Part shown: one piece after another, positions 1 through 6,676 of the stretch
Layout of the letters: every line of letters starts with the position of its first letter
How positions within the stretch are numbered: the stretch's first letter is position 1
Source: a virus
Virus record (IMG/VR): IMGVR_UViG_3300023222_000040
Coordinates: 1 to 43,788 of that record
Length of the DNA stretch: 43,788 bases
Strand: one strand, 5' to 3'
The notes under the pieces: generated by a model
What the model saw: only the letters and a program-made list of their open reading frames with translations
Databases searched by the model: none
Told to the model about the DNA's origin: nothing
Made by a program: the position numbers and the translations under genes

Positions 1-59
1 GGGCAATTGAAAGCGTCAAACCTCCGACCATGCAAGAATGGCTCGTTGAAAATAGCTGA
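1..59 (+). CDS. 3' end of the TGT/DpdA-like gene (duplicate of 43645-43703)
   Basis: This is the carboxy-terminal fragment (last 19 codons and TGA at 57-59) of the gene that is complete at 42921-43703. It appears here only because the contig ends overlap, so it should not be counted as a separate gene. Confidence 0.9.
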   Translation, partial: AIESVKPPTMQEWLVENS

Positions 60-115
60 CATTAACGATAATTAACCAGCATTTATGTTAAATAGTGCTA
101 ATATTAATTGTTAAT

Positions 116-140
116 AAAGCCAGCCTCGCGCTGGTTTTTT
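116..140 (+). terminator. Rho-independent terminator after the DpdA-like gene
   Basis: Stem CCAGC (120-124), loop CTCGC, stem GCTGG (130-134), followed by six T. Flanking A and T runs extend the stem. It closes the rightward early transcription unit that ends at base 59. The identical copy lies at 43760-43784. Confidence 0.85.
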
Positions 141-176
141 ATTGCCAAAAATATGATGAATGATTGCATAATTAGC

Positions 177-204
177 TTTACATTAAACTCAAATGGGTTA
201 ATAT
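177..204 (+). promoter_or_regulatory. Candidate promoter for the Cro-like gene
   Basis: TTTACA (177-182), 16-bp spacer, TAATAT (199-204), lying between the upstream terminator and the Cro-like gene. The match is moderate and the region is AT-rich, so chance is possible. Its position, directly after a terminator, is the best support. Confidence 0.4.
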
Positions 205-236
205 GTTAAATACAAACTGAGTAACGAGGTAAACCA

Positions 237-446
237 ATGAAGATTGAAGATGTAATTAAAAAGCTTAGGGTTCACATTGCAGAAAGCTTTAATGGTAAGC
301 AGGCTTTGTATGCAAAATCAATGGACGTTAGTAACGCTCATGTATCAGCTGTTATGACGGGTAAGAAATTGCCTACTGAGGAAATGCTTGGTCATGTTGG
401 CGTGATTAAAGTTAAGAAAATTGAATACAGATTGGCCGTTGCATAA
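237..446 (+). CDS. Cro-like helix-turn-helix regulator
   Basis: This is a 69-residue protein with an XRE/Cro-type helix-turn-helix spanning about residues 18-50: the segment around QALYAKSMDVSNAHVSAVMTGKK has the spacing of a helix, turn and recognition helix with the usual xGxxxP-like end. The ATG follows a good ribosome-binding site (GAGGT). It is the first gene after the terminator and precedes the replication gene, the place where P22 and lambda carry cro and cII near the replication genes. It is likely a DNA-binding transcription regulator. No partner CI repressor is visible in the window, so whether it takes part in a lysogeny switch is unknown. Confidence 0.65.
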   Translation: MKIEDVIKKLRVHIAESFNGKQALYAKSMDVSNAHVSAVMTGKKLPTEEMLGHVGVIKVKKIEYRLAVA

Positions 447-503
447 ATAAAAAAGCCCCGTGTCAGCGAGGCGTAATTAATAAACTTAGAAGGTAATAGT
501 AAC

Positions 504-1643
504 ATGGCTAGAGCCAGAAACATAAAACCTGCTTTCTTTGACAATGAAGATTTAGCAGAGCTTCCAGCATTAAACAGACTTTTATTTATCGGCCTTTGGT
601 GTCTTGCTGATAGAGAGGGTCGAGTTGAATTAAGGCCTAAAAGAATTAAAGCTCAACTGTTTCCGTATGACAATTGCGACATGATCGAGATGGTAAATTC
701 TCTATCTGTGTATAAATTCATAGAAATATATACAGTTGAAGATAAAGAATACCTTCAAATTAACAAGTGGGCAAAGCACCAAAACCCACACCATAAAGAG
801 ATAGCAAGCATATTGCCAGCTCCACTTAACCACAAGGATACTGTTTGCGCTGGATACATTGCAATGAACAATACCATAAGAAATAGAACGTATGATCGTT
901 GCGGTAGGGTATGTGCTTGCTGTGGCGCTGTTGAGAATCTTGAGGTAGATCATAAGATGCCAATATCTAAAGGTGGTAACTCGATTGATGATAACCTTCA
1001 GATTTTATGCAAAAGGTGCAATGTTAAGAAATTTAACAATTATATAGATTTCAGCAAGTTACCAGTAGATAAGTCAAGCATGGTTCAAGCATGGTTCAAG
1101 CATGGTTCAAGCATAACTCAAGAACAGTTTAACGAGATCGCATCTTGCCACACTGATTCCCTTAACCTGATTCCTGATTGCGGATACCCTATTACTGATT
1201 CCCCTATCCTGAATCCTGATACCCCTATACCCGAATCGGTCGCTAAAGCGAGTCAGAAATCAATAGATTTCTCGATGTTTAATATGACCAAGGATGATAT
1301 TTCAGAAGTTAGACGGATCAGAACCAAAAACAAAGGCGGCGCATTAACTCAAAGAATTGTAAACGCACTGGCTAAGGAATTTAACGCTGGTGGTCAACTT
1401 GGTTACTCACTGGATGACATGTTAACCGAGTGGGAAGTTAGAGGCTGGAAATCATTCAAGGCAGAATGGATGAAAGGCTACAGCAACTCGAATAATACGC
1501 CTAGCGCGACCCGTAAGGACGATAACTTGAACAAGGCGTTAAATGATATGGGTATCAGCAAACTTAACGTCACAGCGCCGCACAGTTCGAATCAGGTAAT
1601 TGAGATAAACCCGATTGAACAACTTTCAGAATTTAAAAACTAA
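504..1643 (+). CDS. Replication-initiator-like protein with embedded HNH motif
   Basis: The protein has 379 residues. The first 90 or so (MARARNIKPAFF..., ADREGR, RPKRIKAQLFP, INKWAKHQNP) match the amino-terminal domain common in phage replication-initiator/replisome-organiser proteins of the lambda O functional class. Residues about 130-176 form an HNH endonuclease motif: CACC, then VDHKMPISKGG, then a CKRC pair that completes a zinc site. A Pro/Asp/Ser-rich linker (about 210-250) leads to a carboxy-terminal helical region that could recruit a host replication factor (inference). No phage helicase or polymerase is present, so host machinery would be needed. The linker includes an 11-bp tandem repeat (1080-1112). 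The HNH may give DNA nicking activity or be a domesticated homing-type insertion; I cannot tell which. Confidence 0.7.
   Translation: MARARNIKPAFFDNEDLAELPALNRLLFIGLWCLADREGRVELRPKRIKAQLFPYDNCDMIEMVNSLSVYKFIEIYTVEDKEYLQINKWAKHQNPHHKEIASILPAPLNHKDTVCAGYIAMNNTIRNRTYDRCGRVCACCGAVENLEVDHKMPISKGGNSIDDNLQILCKRCNVKKFNNYIDFSKLPVDKSSMVQAWFKHGSSITQEQFNEIASCHTDSLNLIPDCGYPITDSPILNPDTPIPESVAKASQKSIDFSMFNMTKDDISEVRRIRTKNKGGALTQRIVNALAKEFNAGGQLGYSLDDMLTEWEVRGWKSFKAEWMKGYSNSNNTPSATRKDDNLNKALNDMGISKLNVTAPHSSNQVIEINPIEQLSEFKN
1080..1112 (+). repeat. Three tandem copies of an 11-bp unit inside the replication gene
   Basis: ATGGTTCAAGC occurs three times head to tail at 1080-1090, 1091-1101 and 1102-1112, with a partial unit just before. 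Three units equal 33 bp, so the frame is kept, but gain or loss of one unit would shift it. Confidence 0.95.
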
Positions 1644-1655
1644 TAGGAATTAATT

Positions 1656-1907
1656 ATGCAATTTTACGTAAATATAATTTTAGTTAAAAACTTAAACGAT
1701 AATGATGTTGCTAAGTATCTAGACGAGGGGGCAACTCGGATTTCAGGGAGCCTATTTGCAATTGAAGGTGATATTGAATTTATTGATGTTGAATGCGAAT
1801 CGATAGATTTTGATGTCATTGATGAAAATGTGATCGTTGGTTCGCTGGGCGGGTTGACCGAAGTTGAGCTAAAAGAAATATTCTGTGGGTATGCAGACCA
1901 CTTTTAA
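1656..1907 (+). CDS. Small acidic hypothetical protein
   Basis: This is an 83-residue, strongly acidic, beta-rich-looking protein with no motif I recognise. It follows the replication gene by 12 bp and has a weak purine-rich site (TAGGAATTAATT) before the ATG, so it is probably co-transcribed. Acidic small early proteins in phages often act as inhibitors or DNA mimics, but nothing specific supports that here. Confidence 0.55.
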   Translation: MQFYVNIILVKNLNDNDVAKYLDEGATRISGSLFAIEGDIEFIDVECESIDFDVIDENVIVGSLGGLTEVELKEIFCGYADHF

Positions 1908-1925
1908 AAACTAATAGGTGATGAT

Positions 1926-2129
1926 ATGAGTAAGCGTGACGAATATGAGCAAAATGGAACGTGCAATAAATGCGGCGGGTTAAATGATCTAAAACCTGTA
2001 AGTTGGATTGAAAGCACTTTATGCGAGGCTGATGTTAAATGCACTAAATGCGGATTTGAAGATTATTGGGCTTATGGTCACTTGGAATCAACGGCCGAAA
2101 TTGGCCGTGTTAAATGTGAAACTTACTAA
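1926..2129 (+). CDS. Small zinc-ribbon protein
   Basis: The 67-residue protein has two CxxC pairs: CNKC near residue 13 and CTKC near residue 39, the spacing of a zinc ribbon. The second is followed by GFEDYWAYG. Such ribbons are common in small phage early proteins (for example Lar-like restriction-alleviation proteins), but the resemblance is only to the fold. It has a ribosome-binding site (AGGTG) 5 bp ahead of the ATG and lies in a string of same-strand small genes. Confidence 0.6.
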   Translation: MSKRDEYEQNGTCNKCGGLNDLKPVSWIESTLCEADVKCTKCGFEDYWAYGHLESTAEIGRVKCETY

Positions 2130-2174
2130 TAACTAGAACAAATTGGGCGAGATGCCTGTTAAAAGGAAATTGAG

Positions 2175-2435
2175 ATGACTGAATTAAACTGCATGTTCCA
2201 ATACGGAACAAAACATAGAATGCTTGCTGATACTGATTTGATTACGCAAGAGGATGCGTTGTCATTGTTTAATAAAAACAAAGATGACTTCATCAAGCGT
2301 ATGGATGATGACGAGGAGCCTCAAATGTGCGTATGGACTAACTGCAAGGCGGCTGGCAATTACGGCGACACGCTGAACAACTGGTACGCTGATGACTTCA
2401 AAGTTATTGATGGTGAGCTATATCAGAAAGTGTAA
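2175..2435 (+). CDS. Hypothetical protein
   Basis: This 86-residue protein has no recognised domain. It is acidic in the middle (DDDEEP) and ends in a WYADDFKVIDGELYQ segment that looks like a beta hairpin. A clear AAGGAAA site precedes the ATG. It is followed by an untranslated structured spacer. Confidence 0.5.
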   Translation: MTELNCMFQYGTKHRMLADTDLITQEDALSLFNKNKDDFIKRMDDDEEPQMCVWTNCKAAGNYGDTLNNWYADDFKVIDGELYQKV

Positions 2436-2442
2436 ACAGAAA

Positions 2443-2491
2443 GCCGCCCTCTGAAAGTTGGTGCTAGCCGACTAATGATTAAGAGAGCGGC
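2443..2491 (+). other. Nested inverted repeat, possible RNA structure
   Basis: Outer arms 2443-2452 (GCCGCCCTCT) and 2482-2491 (AGAGAGCGGC) pair with one mismatch. Between them GTTGG (2457-2461) pairs with CCGAC (2468-2472) with one G-T pair. No T run follows, so it is not a simple terminator. It lies 26 bp upstream of the next start codon and could affect translation or RNA processing. Confidence 0.5.
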
Positions 2492-2517
2492 CATTTAAGG
2501 TTAGCAGGGGTGGGTGA

Positions 2518-2790
2518 ATGGACCAGAAAGAACTAATAATCAGCAACGTTAAAAAGCATTTAATAGCCAACAAGCTGTGTGAACCAAAGGCTAGTCGATG
2601 TGCCAATGATGCTTATCAGTATTACTTAAAAAAGGTGGGTAACTCTAAGGACCCGTTCAAGGAAACTTGCGACCACGCTGGTAAGCTAGCCATGGGAATG
2701 GATGCGAAGTTTAAGTATAAATCGCCAGTTTGCAAAACAGGTAGGCGAGTTAAGAAGCCGCAAGACGCATTTGATTTTGGGGGTGGTTAA
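2518..2790 (+). CDS. Hypothetical protein
   Basis: The 90-residue basic protein has an amino-terminal helical half (KELIISNVKKHLIANKLCEPKASRCANDAYQYYLKKV) and a glycine end. The start ATG follows an AGGGGTGGGTG purine site. It has no recognised family. It is followed immediately by the HTH gene at 2792 with the stop and start 4 bp apart. Confidence 0.5.
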   Translation: MDQKELIISNVKKHLIANKLCEPKASRCANDAYQYYLKKVGNSKDPFKETCDHAGKLAMGMDAKFKYKSPVCKTGRRVKKPQDAFDFGGG

Positions 2791-2791
2791 G

Positions 2792-2980
2792 ATGAACAAA
2801 GGCGGCAGAAAATTAGAACGGCGAGTTCGCAACTTGAAAATGTACATAATAAACAATCCAAGTGTGCGTAATTATGAACAGCTGGCTGATATGTTTGATG
2901 TGTGCAAGGCAACTGTTTTCGCAGCATTGAGAGATTTGAATATACAGCCACGTAAACGACCAAAATTTTGCAGGGGGTAG
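2792..2980 (+). CDS. Small helix-turn-helix protein
   Basis: This is a 62-residue basic protein. The segment NYEQLADMFDVCKATVFAAL (about residues 29-48) reads as a helix-turn-helix: a short helix, a turn at FDVC, and a recognition helix beginning KATV. I chose the ATG at 2792 rather than upstream in-frame starts because it directly follows the previous stop and GGGGGTGG. It is probably a small DNA-binding regulator or accessory protein. Confidence 0.5.
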   Translation: MNKGGRKLERRVRNLKMYIINNPSVRNYEQLADMFDVCKATVFAALRDLNIQPRKRPKFCRG

Positions 2981-2984
2981 GGTG

Positions 2985-3680
2985 ATGAAGAAAGCAGTGT
3001 TCTTATTTGACGTAACCGGCCTAATGGCAAAGCCCTGGGCTGATGCAGGTTATCTTTGCTGTTGCTTCGACGGGCAGCATCCTAAAGGTGTAACGAAGTC
3101 CGATCATCCTAATATTTTAAATGTGGGCATGTGGTTTAGTAATCAACCCGGTAATGATGACGTTGATAAAATAAAACTAATTACCGGGGGTGATGTATCG
3201 ATCGTGTTCAGCTTCCCGGAGTGTACTGATTTAACTGTTGCCGGGGCTAGACACTTTAAGGTTAAGGCTGAAGCTAACCCGGGCTTTCAAATTGAAGCGA
3301 TGCAATTAGTCTACTTGGCTAAAGATTTAGGTGAGTCGCTGGGATGTAAGTGGGCACTTGAAAACCCTGTAAGTGTAATAAGCTCGATGTGGAGAAAGCC
3401 GGACTTTAAGTTTCATCCGTGTGATTACGCTGAGTATTTACCGGGTAATGACTATCACCCATTCTATCCAGAGATATATCCAGAGCGTGACAGATACAAT
3501 AAAAACACGTGCATATGGTCAGGCGGTGGATTTTCTGAACCTGAAAAGAGGCGCCTGGAACCATTTAGCAAAGATAATCCAGGCTGGAAGTTGTGCGGCG
3601 GTAAATCGTTACGAACTAAAAACATACGCAGCGCAACACCTCGCGGATTTGCTCAAGCGGTATTTGAGGCCAATCAATGA
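2985..3680 (+). CDS. DNA (cytosine-5)-methyltransferase-like protein
   Basis: The protein has about 231 residues; a GTG at 2982 is an alternative start. It starts with a Rossmann-like strand (AVFLFDVTG) and carries two segments that resemble cytosine-5 methylase motifs: SFPECTDL (near 75, like the catalytic proline-cysteine loop) and WALENPVS (near 124, like the ENV motif). Later come an HPCDYAEY segment and a KNTCIWSGGGF segment typical of short phage Dcm-like proteins. If active it would methylate phage DNA and protect against restriction. It is shorter than bacterial Dcm enzymes and the PC motif is altered to PEC, so it may be divergent or inactive. It overlaps the next gene by 4 bp (ATGA). 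Confidence 0.5.
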   Translation: MKKAVFLFDVTGLMAKPWADAGYLCCCFDGQHPKGVTKSDHPNILNVGMWFSNQPGNDDVDKIKLITGGDVSIVFSFPECTDLTVAGARHFKVKAEANPGFQIEAMQLVYLAKDLGESLGCKWALENPVSVISSMWRKPDFKFHPCDYAEYLPGNDYHPFYPEIYPERDRYNKNTCIWSGGGFSEPEKRRLEPFSKDNPGWKLCGGKSLRTKNIRSATPRGFAQAVFEANQ

Positions 3681-4123
3681 GAATAAACATGATTAAACAG
3701 GCGGGCGGTGCATTGGTGCCAGCTTCTGACATTGAAGCCGACAGGATGAAACGGTTTAAGAATTTTGAGCATTACGAGATTAATATTAAATTAAGTCGAA
3801 CACCTGGATTCCTCAGAAAGATGTTCGTGTTCTTTAATTTCTGTTTCGCTCATTGGTGCGCCGATAGAACACATTGGCAGTTTATGGATGAGAAAGCCCA
3901 GTTTGAAACGTTCAGGAAGGACTTGACAATTCAAGCGGGATTTTATGTTCAAACATGGGATATAGGCGGCAATTTAAAAATAGAGGCTGAGTCATTGGCT
4001 TTCGAGAATATGGAGCCTGAGCGGTTTAGCCAGTGTTATAACGCATTGATCAATTGTGCAATGGCTAAAATATTCAGGGGAACGGATAGGGAGATATACG
4101 ATAAATTGCACAGTTTCTTTTAA
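3677..4123 (+). CDS. DUF1367-family phage protein
   Basis: The protein has 148 residues. The pattern RMKRFKNFEHYEINIKLSRTPGFLRKMFVFFNFCFAHW matches the amino-terminal half of DUF1367, a family found in lambdoid phages and prophages (for example YdfU of Escherichia coli) in the nin/recombination neighbourhood. The function of the family is unknown. The start overlaps the preceding stop (ATGA), which implies translational coupling. Confidence 0.6.
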   Translation: MRINMIKQAGGALVPASDIEADRMKRFKNFEHYEINIKLSRTPGFLRKMFVFFNFCFAHWCADRTHWQFMDEKAQFETFRKDLTIQAGFYVQTWDIGGNLKIEAESLAFENMEPERFSQCYNALINCAMAKIFRGTDREIYDKLHSFF

Positions 4124-4131
4124 AATAAACA

Positions 4132-4161
4132 TTGCAATAGTCCCGCAGCGCGCCCATACTA
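4132..4161 (+). promoter_or_regulatory. Candidate promoter before the RHH gene
   Basis: TTGCAA (4132-4137), 18-bp GC-rich spacer, ATACTA (4156-4161), in a 66-bp gap before the RHH gene. The -10 match is weak. The jump in GC of the spacer against its AT-rich surroundings is notable and could also be an operator. Confidence 0.3.
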
Positions 4162-4189
4162 GGTTTATCAAGTTTGTTCGGAGGTTTAA

Positions 4190-4348
4190 ATGAAAGTTAA
4201 AAGAATTAAGGAAGTTGCACACTTGCCTAAGGAATTATCAGACTGGCTTCAAGAGCATTCAGATAAGACTTTCGCAAGTAAGTCGTCAATCATGGGTAAG
4301 GCATTACGCCAGTATCGAGATAACAAGAAGGTGAGCGGGAATGATTAA
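4190..4348 (+). CDS. Ribbon-helix-helix-like small protein
   Basis: The 52-residue protein reads like a ribbon-helix-helix (Arc/CopG type) unit: a short basic strand (VKRIKEVAHL), helix A (PKELSDWLQEHSDKT) and helix B starting at SKSSIMGKALRQYRD. It has a strong GGAGG site 7 bp before the ATG. Its last 8 bp overlap the next gene. It is likely a dimeric DNA-binding repressor, possibly of its own promoter. Confidence 0.55.
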   Translation: MKVKRIKEVAHLPKELSDWLQEHSDKTFASKSSIMGKALRQYRDNKKVSGND

Positions 4349-5129
4349 TTGTAAAGAAGATTTAATGAATAAGCATATTGAAAATGACAACGGAGAATTG
4401 CGGGAGTTGTTTTTTAATTACTGCATCAAATTTGGGCTTCATGATAATAGTAGATGCCCCATGTTGGGTTACGACCAGTTAGGATCTATCATATCTAAAT
4501 GGCCTAAGTTCGACGTTCTTCAATATGGTCCATCGCCTAAATCTAAACAACTAACCCTCGCCGACTTCCAGGCGGGTTGTGATAGCGCCAAGCCTGCCGA
4601 CGTTGAAATGGAAGCGTTTAACGATGAGTATAACAGGGGTATGTATAATTGCGTCTGCGACATTGCTGAGTCAGTAGGTTATAAGTTTGGCGTTGATATT
4701 GGATTTGATGATTTGCCTGATAAAGTTGAATCTGTATTGAGCGGATTAACTGCTACCATCGATCAGTTAGTGCCACCATCTAAGCCAGTTAAAACTAAGG
4801 TTGAGTATGTTTTTATTAAATGTGGTGAGACGCCATTTTGGGAGGTTGCAAAAGAGTTTGCAGAATCAGAACTTAACACGATTCATTTTATAAATGTTCA
4901 CTGTGAGCAATGTGAAGTTAAGTGTAACAACATGCTTCTCAGCAATTACAAGTCAGGCAACCTTTACCGTAAAGTTGAAACTAAGGTTACATGGCAGGAT
5001 GAGGCTAGTGATAAGCATCCCAAAATGATGGAGTCGCTGCGTGATAGTTTTTACAATGAAGATATAATTAAATTCTCTCACCTTGTAGCATCAATGACCG
5101 ATAAACCAACAGGTGCTAATCATGAATAG
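4341..5129 (+). CDS. Hypothetical phage protein
   Basis: The 262-residue protein has no catalytic motif that I recognise. The central part (LTLADFQAGCDSAKPADVEMEAFNDEYNRGMYNC) has the look of the modular early proteins that tile Gammaproteobacteria phages. The carboxy-terminal half contains several cysteines (HCEQCEVKC near 193), a possible metal site. It overlaps the preceding RHH gene by 8 bp. Confidence 0.5.
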   Translation: MINCKEDLMNKHIENDNGELRELFFNYCIKFGLHDNSRCPMLGYDQLGSIISKWPKFDVLQYGPSPKSKQLTLADFQAGCDSAKPADVEMEAFNDEYNRGMYNCVCDIAESVGYKFGVDIGFDDLPDKVESVLSGLTATIDQLVPPSKPVKTKVEYVFIKCGETPFWEVAKEFAESELNTIHFINVHCEQCEVKCNNMLLSNYKSGNLYRKVETKVTWQDEASDKHPKMMESLRDSFYNEDIIKFSHLVASMTDKPTGANHE

Positions 5130-5325
5130 ATCAGGCTTAAGCCTAATGGAGTTCAAGAAAAACTCAGAATGCGAAGCAAGTAATCAAGTAGTTACTTATG
5201 CGGGTTGTCAGTTCATAGCAAGCAATGTTGATTTTACAGCGAATGTAGTTGATTTGTATTCTACGATAGGGGCAGATCAGCCGTGCCATAGTTCGATAGA
5301 TATTTGTTTGGTAGAGTTCGTTTAA
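5122..5325 (+). CDS. Small hypothetical protein
   Basis: This is a 67-residue protein read from the ATG at 5122, which overlaps the previous stop and has AGG 9 bp upstream; a GTG at 5113 is an alternative. It is not recognised. Composition is mixed, with four cysteines and no membrane segment. Confidence 0.4.
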   Translation: MNRSGLSLMEFKKNSECEASNQVVTYAGCQFIASNVDFTANVVDLYSTIGADQPCHSSIDICLVEFV

Positions 5326-5343
5326 TAAGGTGGAGTGAGCGTT

Positions 5344-5496
5344 ATGAGTAAATCAAACAAATTAGATAAGCAAGCGGCTAAAATCAAGGAGCTAAGCACA
5401 ACAACCAAAATCGACAGGCTGAAAGAGAAGCTAAAGCTTGATAGGAAGTTGGATGAGTTTAGTTACGGCAAGAACTATTTTAAAGGCGTAGTTTGA
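5344..5496 (+). CDS. Small lysine-rich helical protein
   Basis: The 50-residue protein is almost wholly helical in look and very basic (LDKQAAKIKELSTTTKIDRL and following). AAGGTGGAG lies ahead of the ATG. It is likely a small coiled-coil or nucleic-acid-binding protein; no family is assigned. Confidence 0.45.
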   Translation: MSKSNKLDKQAAKIKELSTTTKIDRLKEKLKLDRKLDEFSYGKNYFKGVV

Positions 5497-5502
5497 ATGG
5501 GT

Positions 5503-5527
5503 GCCCCTTGGAATGGTAACAAGGGGC
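5503..5527 (+). other. Perfect 7-bp inverted repeat (hairpin) between genes
   Basis: GCCCCTT (5503-5509), 11-nt loop, AAGGGGC (5521-5527). No T run follows, so it is not a typical terminator. It sits inside a 13-codon reading frame (ATG at 5497, TGA at 5536-5538), which could be a leader peptide but is too short to call a gene. Confidence 0.5.
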
Positions 5528-5585
5528 TAAGCGCGAGGTGAGTGAGCTTTGGCTTATAGTATCATAAATTTAACAGGGTGATGAA

Positions 5586-6491
5586 ATGAATAAGCAAAAT
5601 GTAAAAGTAATGGTAGGGCAAACTTGGGATACAGATTTCGGTGAGCGAAGCGTATTTGAAATTAAAGGTGAATTAATAAGTTATAAGATGATCGACCGTG
5701 GTGACTATAACGTGTACACACTGTCTCTTAATGATTTTAAAAGCGCCAGCAAATTCAAACCAGCTAACGATTTAGAGTGGCTTGCCTGCAATTGTGATAA
5801 AGAGTTCATACCAACTGGTGATTTATCTGCCAACTTGAATTTAGCCAAACAAGGAAATAAGGCTGTACTTGGTGACTACCGCTACCTCAGTAACTCGTAC
5901 ACGCCAAGGCAGGTTATCGACATGCGCATACACCTCGGCCTTGAGCCTGAAAACTGGTCTGGATGCAAGGTTATAAATAACCCTGATGTGGGGGTTGTTC
6001 TTAACAATCCTGATATTGCGGAGGAGGGTAACTTTAACATAAGCGGAAGTTCTGAGTATGGAAAAGCCTTATTGGAATCAAGAGGCTTTGGTTTGGCGGA
6101 TATATCGGCTGAGGATGGGGTTAGCCCGTTAAAATTTGGAGCTATACCTGATGTTAAACCAGTATATACCAAGGCGATGAGTGACGCGGGTGATCGGCCA
6201 TTAGTTGGGATGGAGTGCCACGTTAAATTTCTCAATTCAAATTACGATTGTAAAATACTTGGGTATGATGGTGATGAAGTTTGGTTTAAAGGTGTGCATT
6301 TGATGGTGCACAAAACAATTAGCATTCATGGCTGCGTGTTTTCAACCATCGACACTCGCACCGATGAAGAAAAGCTGATTGATGATATTGTAAGCCTAGT
6401 CGAGCACGCGCAATCAAAAGGTAATTCACCAGCGGCGTTAGTTAAAATGCTATTTGATGCTGAATCGATCAACATAACTCGCAAGTCATGA
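5586..6491 (+). CDS. Hypothetical phage protein
   Basis: This 301-residue protein seems modular. The first 90 residues are beta-rich and contain a CNCDKEF patch. A linker follows, and a carboxy-terminal module (PLVGMECHVKF...ILGYDGDEVWFKG, then RTDEEKLIDDIVSLVEHAQ) resembles SH3-like or small-barrel segments seen in other phage early proteins. GGGTG precedes the ATG. It overlaps the next gene by 4 bp. No function is proposed. Confidence 0.5.
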   Translation: MNKQNVKVMVGQTWDTDFGERSVFEIKGELISYKMIDRGDYNVYTLSLNDFKSASKFKPANDLEWLACNCDKEFIPTGDLSANLNLAKQGNKAVLGDYRYLSNSYTPRQVIDMRIHLGLEPENWSGCKVINNPDVGVVLNNPDIAEEGNFNISGSSEYGKALLESRGFGLADISAEDGVSPLKFGAIPDVKPVYTKAMSDAGDRPLVGMECHVKFLNSNYDCKILGYDGDEVWFKGVHLMVHKTISIHGCVFSTIDTRTDEEKLIDDIVSLVEHAQSKGNSPAALVKMLFDAESINITRKS

Positions 6492-6676
6492 AAATCATGA
6501 TTAAAATACTTATCTGCGCGATGGTGGCGGGTGCAATAGGTCAATATACATCAACCATGATACGAGAAACAATCAGGCTTAGACGCAAGATAAGCAGGCG
6601 GGAGATTGCTGAGATGTCTGTTGCGGCTAATTTGAATTATGGCAAATTAGGCGTGAATACGGGGTTGGTGGTATGA
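6488..6676 (+). CDS. Small single-span membrane protein
   Basis: The 62-residue protein has an amino-terminal hydrophobic segment (residues about 3-20, IMIKILICAMVAGAIG) followed by a basic cytoplasmic tail (RLRRKISRR). It could be an inner-membrane anchor or an uncleaved signal. It is translationally coupled on both sides by ATGA overlaps. Confidence 0.5.
   Translation: MKIMIKILICAMVAGAIGQYTSTMIRETIRLRRKISRREIAEMSVAANLNYGKLGVNTGLVV

Larger units (their letters stand above)
1..144. repeat. 144-bp terminal direct repeat (copy 1; copy 2 at 43645-43788)
   Basis: Bases 1-144 are identical to 43645-43788. The repeat contains the 3' end of the last gene and the terminator after it, so the reading continues seamlessly across the junction. 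This is what a circular contig with an overlap looks like. A P22-type headful phage has a circularly permuted genome that assembles this way. A genuine fixed terminal repeat is possible but less likely. Confidence 0.95.

Noticed and set aside
450-475. GC-rich imperfect stem after the Cro-like gene
   Set aside because: The stem has a mismatch and no T run on the coding strand, so it is not a supported terminator.
3421-3696. 91-codon frame inside the methylase-like gene
   Set aside because: It lies in another frame within a gene with family features and lacks a ribosome-binding site.
5882-6235. 117-codon reverse frame opposite the 301-residue gene
   Set aside because: No start signal, low-complexity composition and no gene neighbours on that strand in this region.
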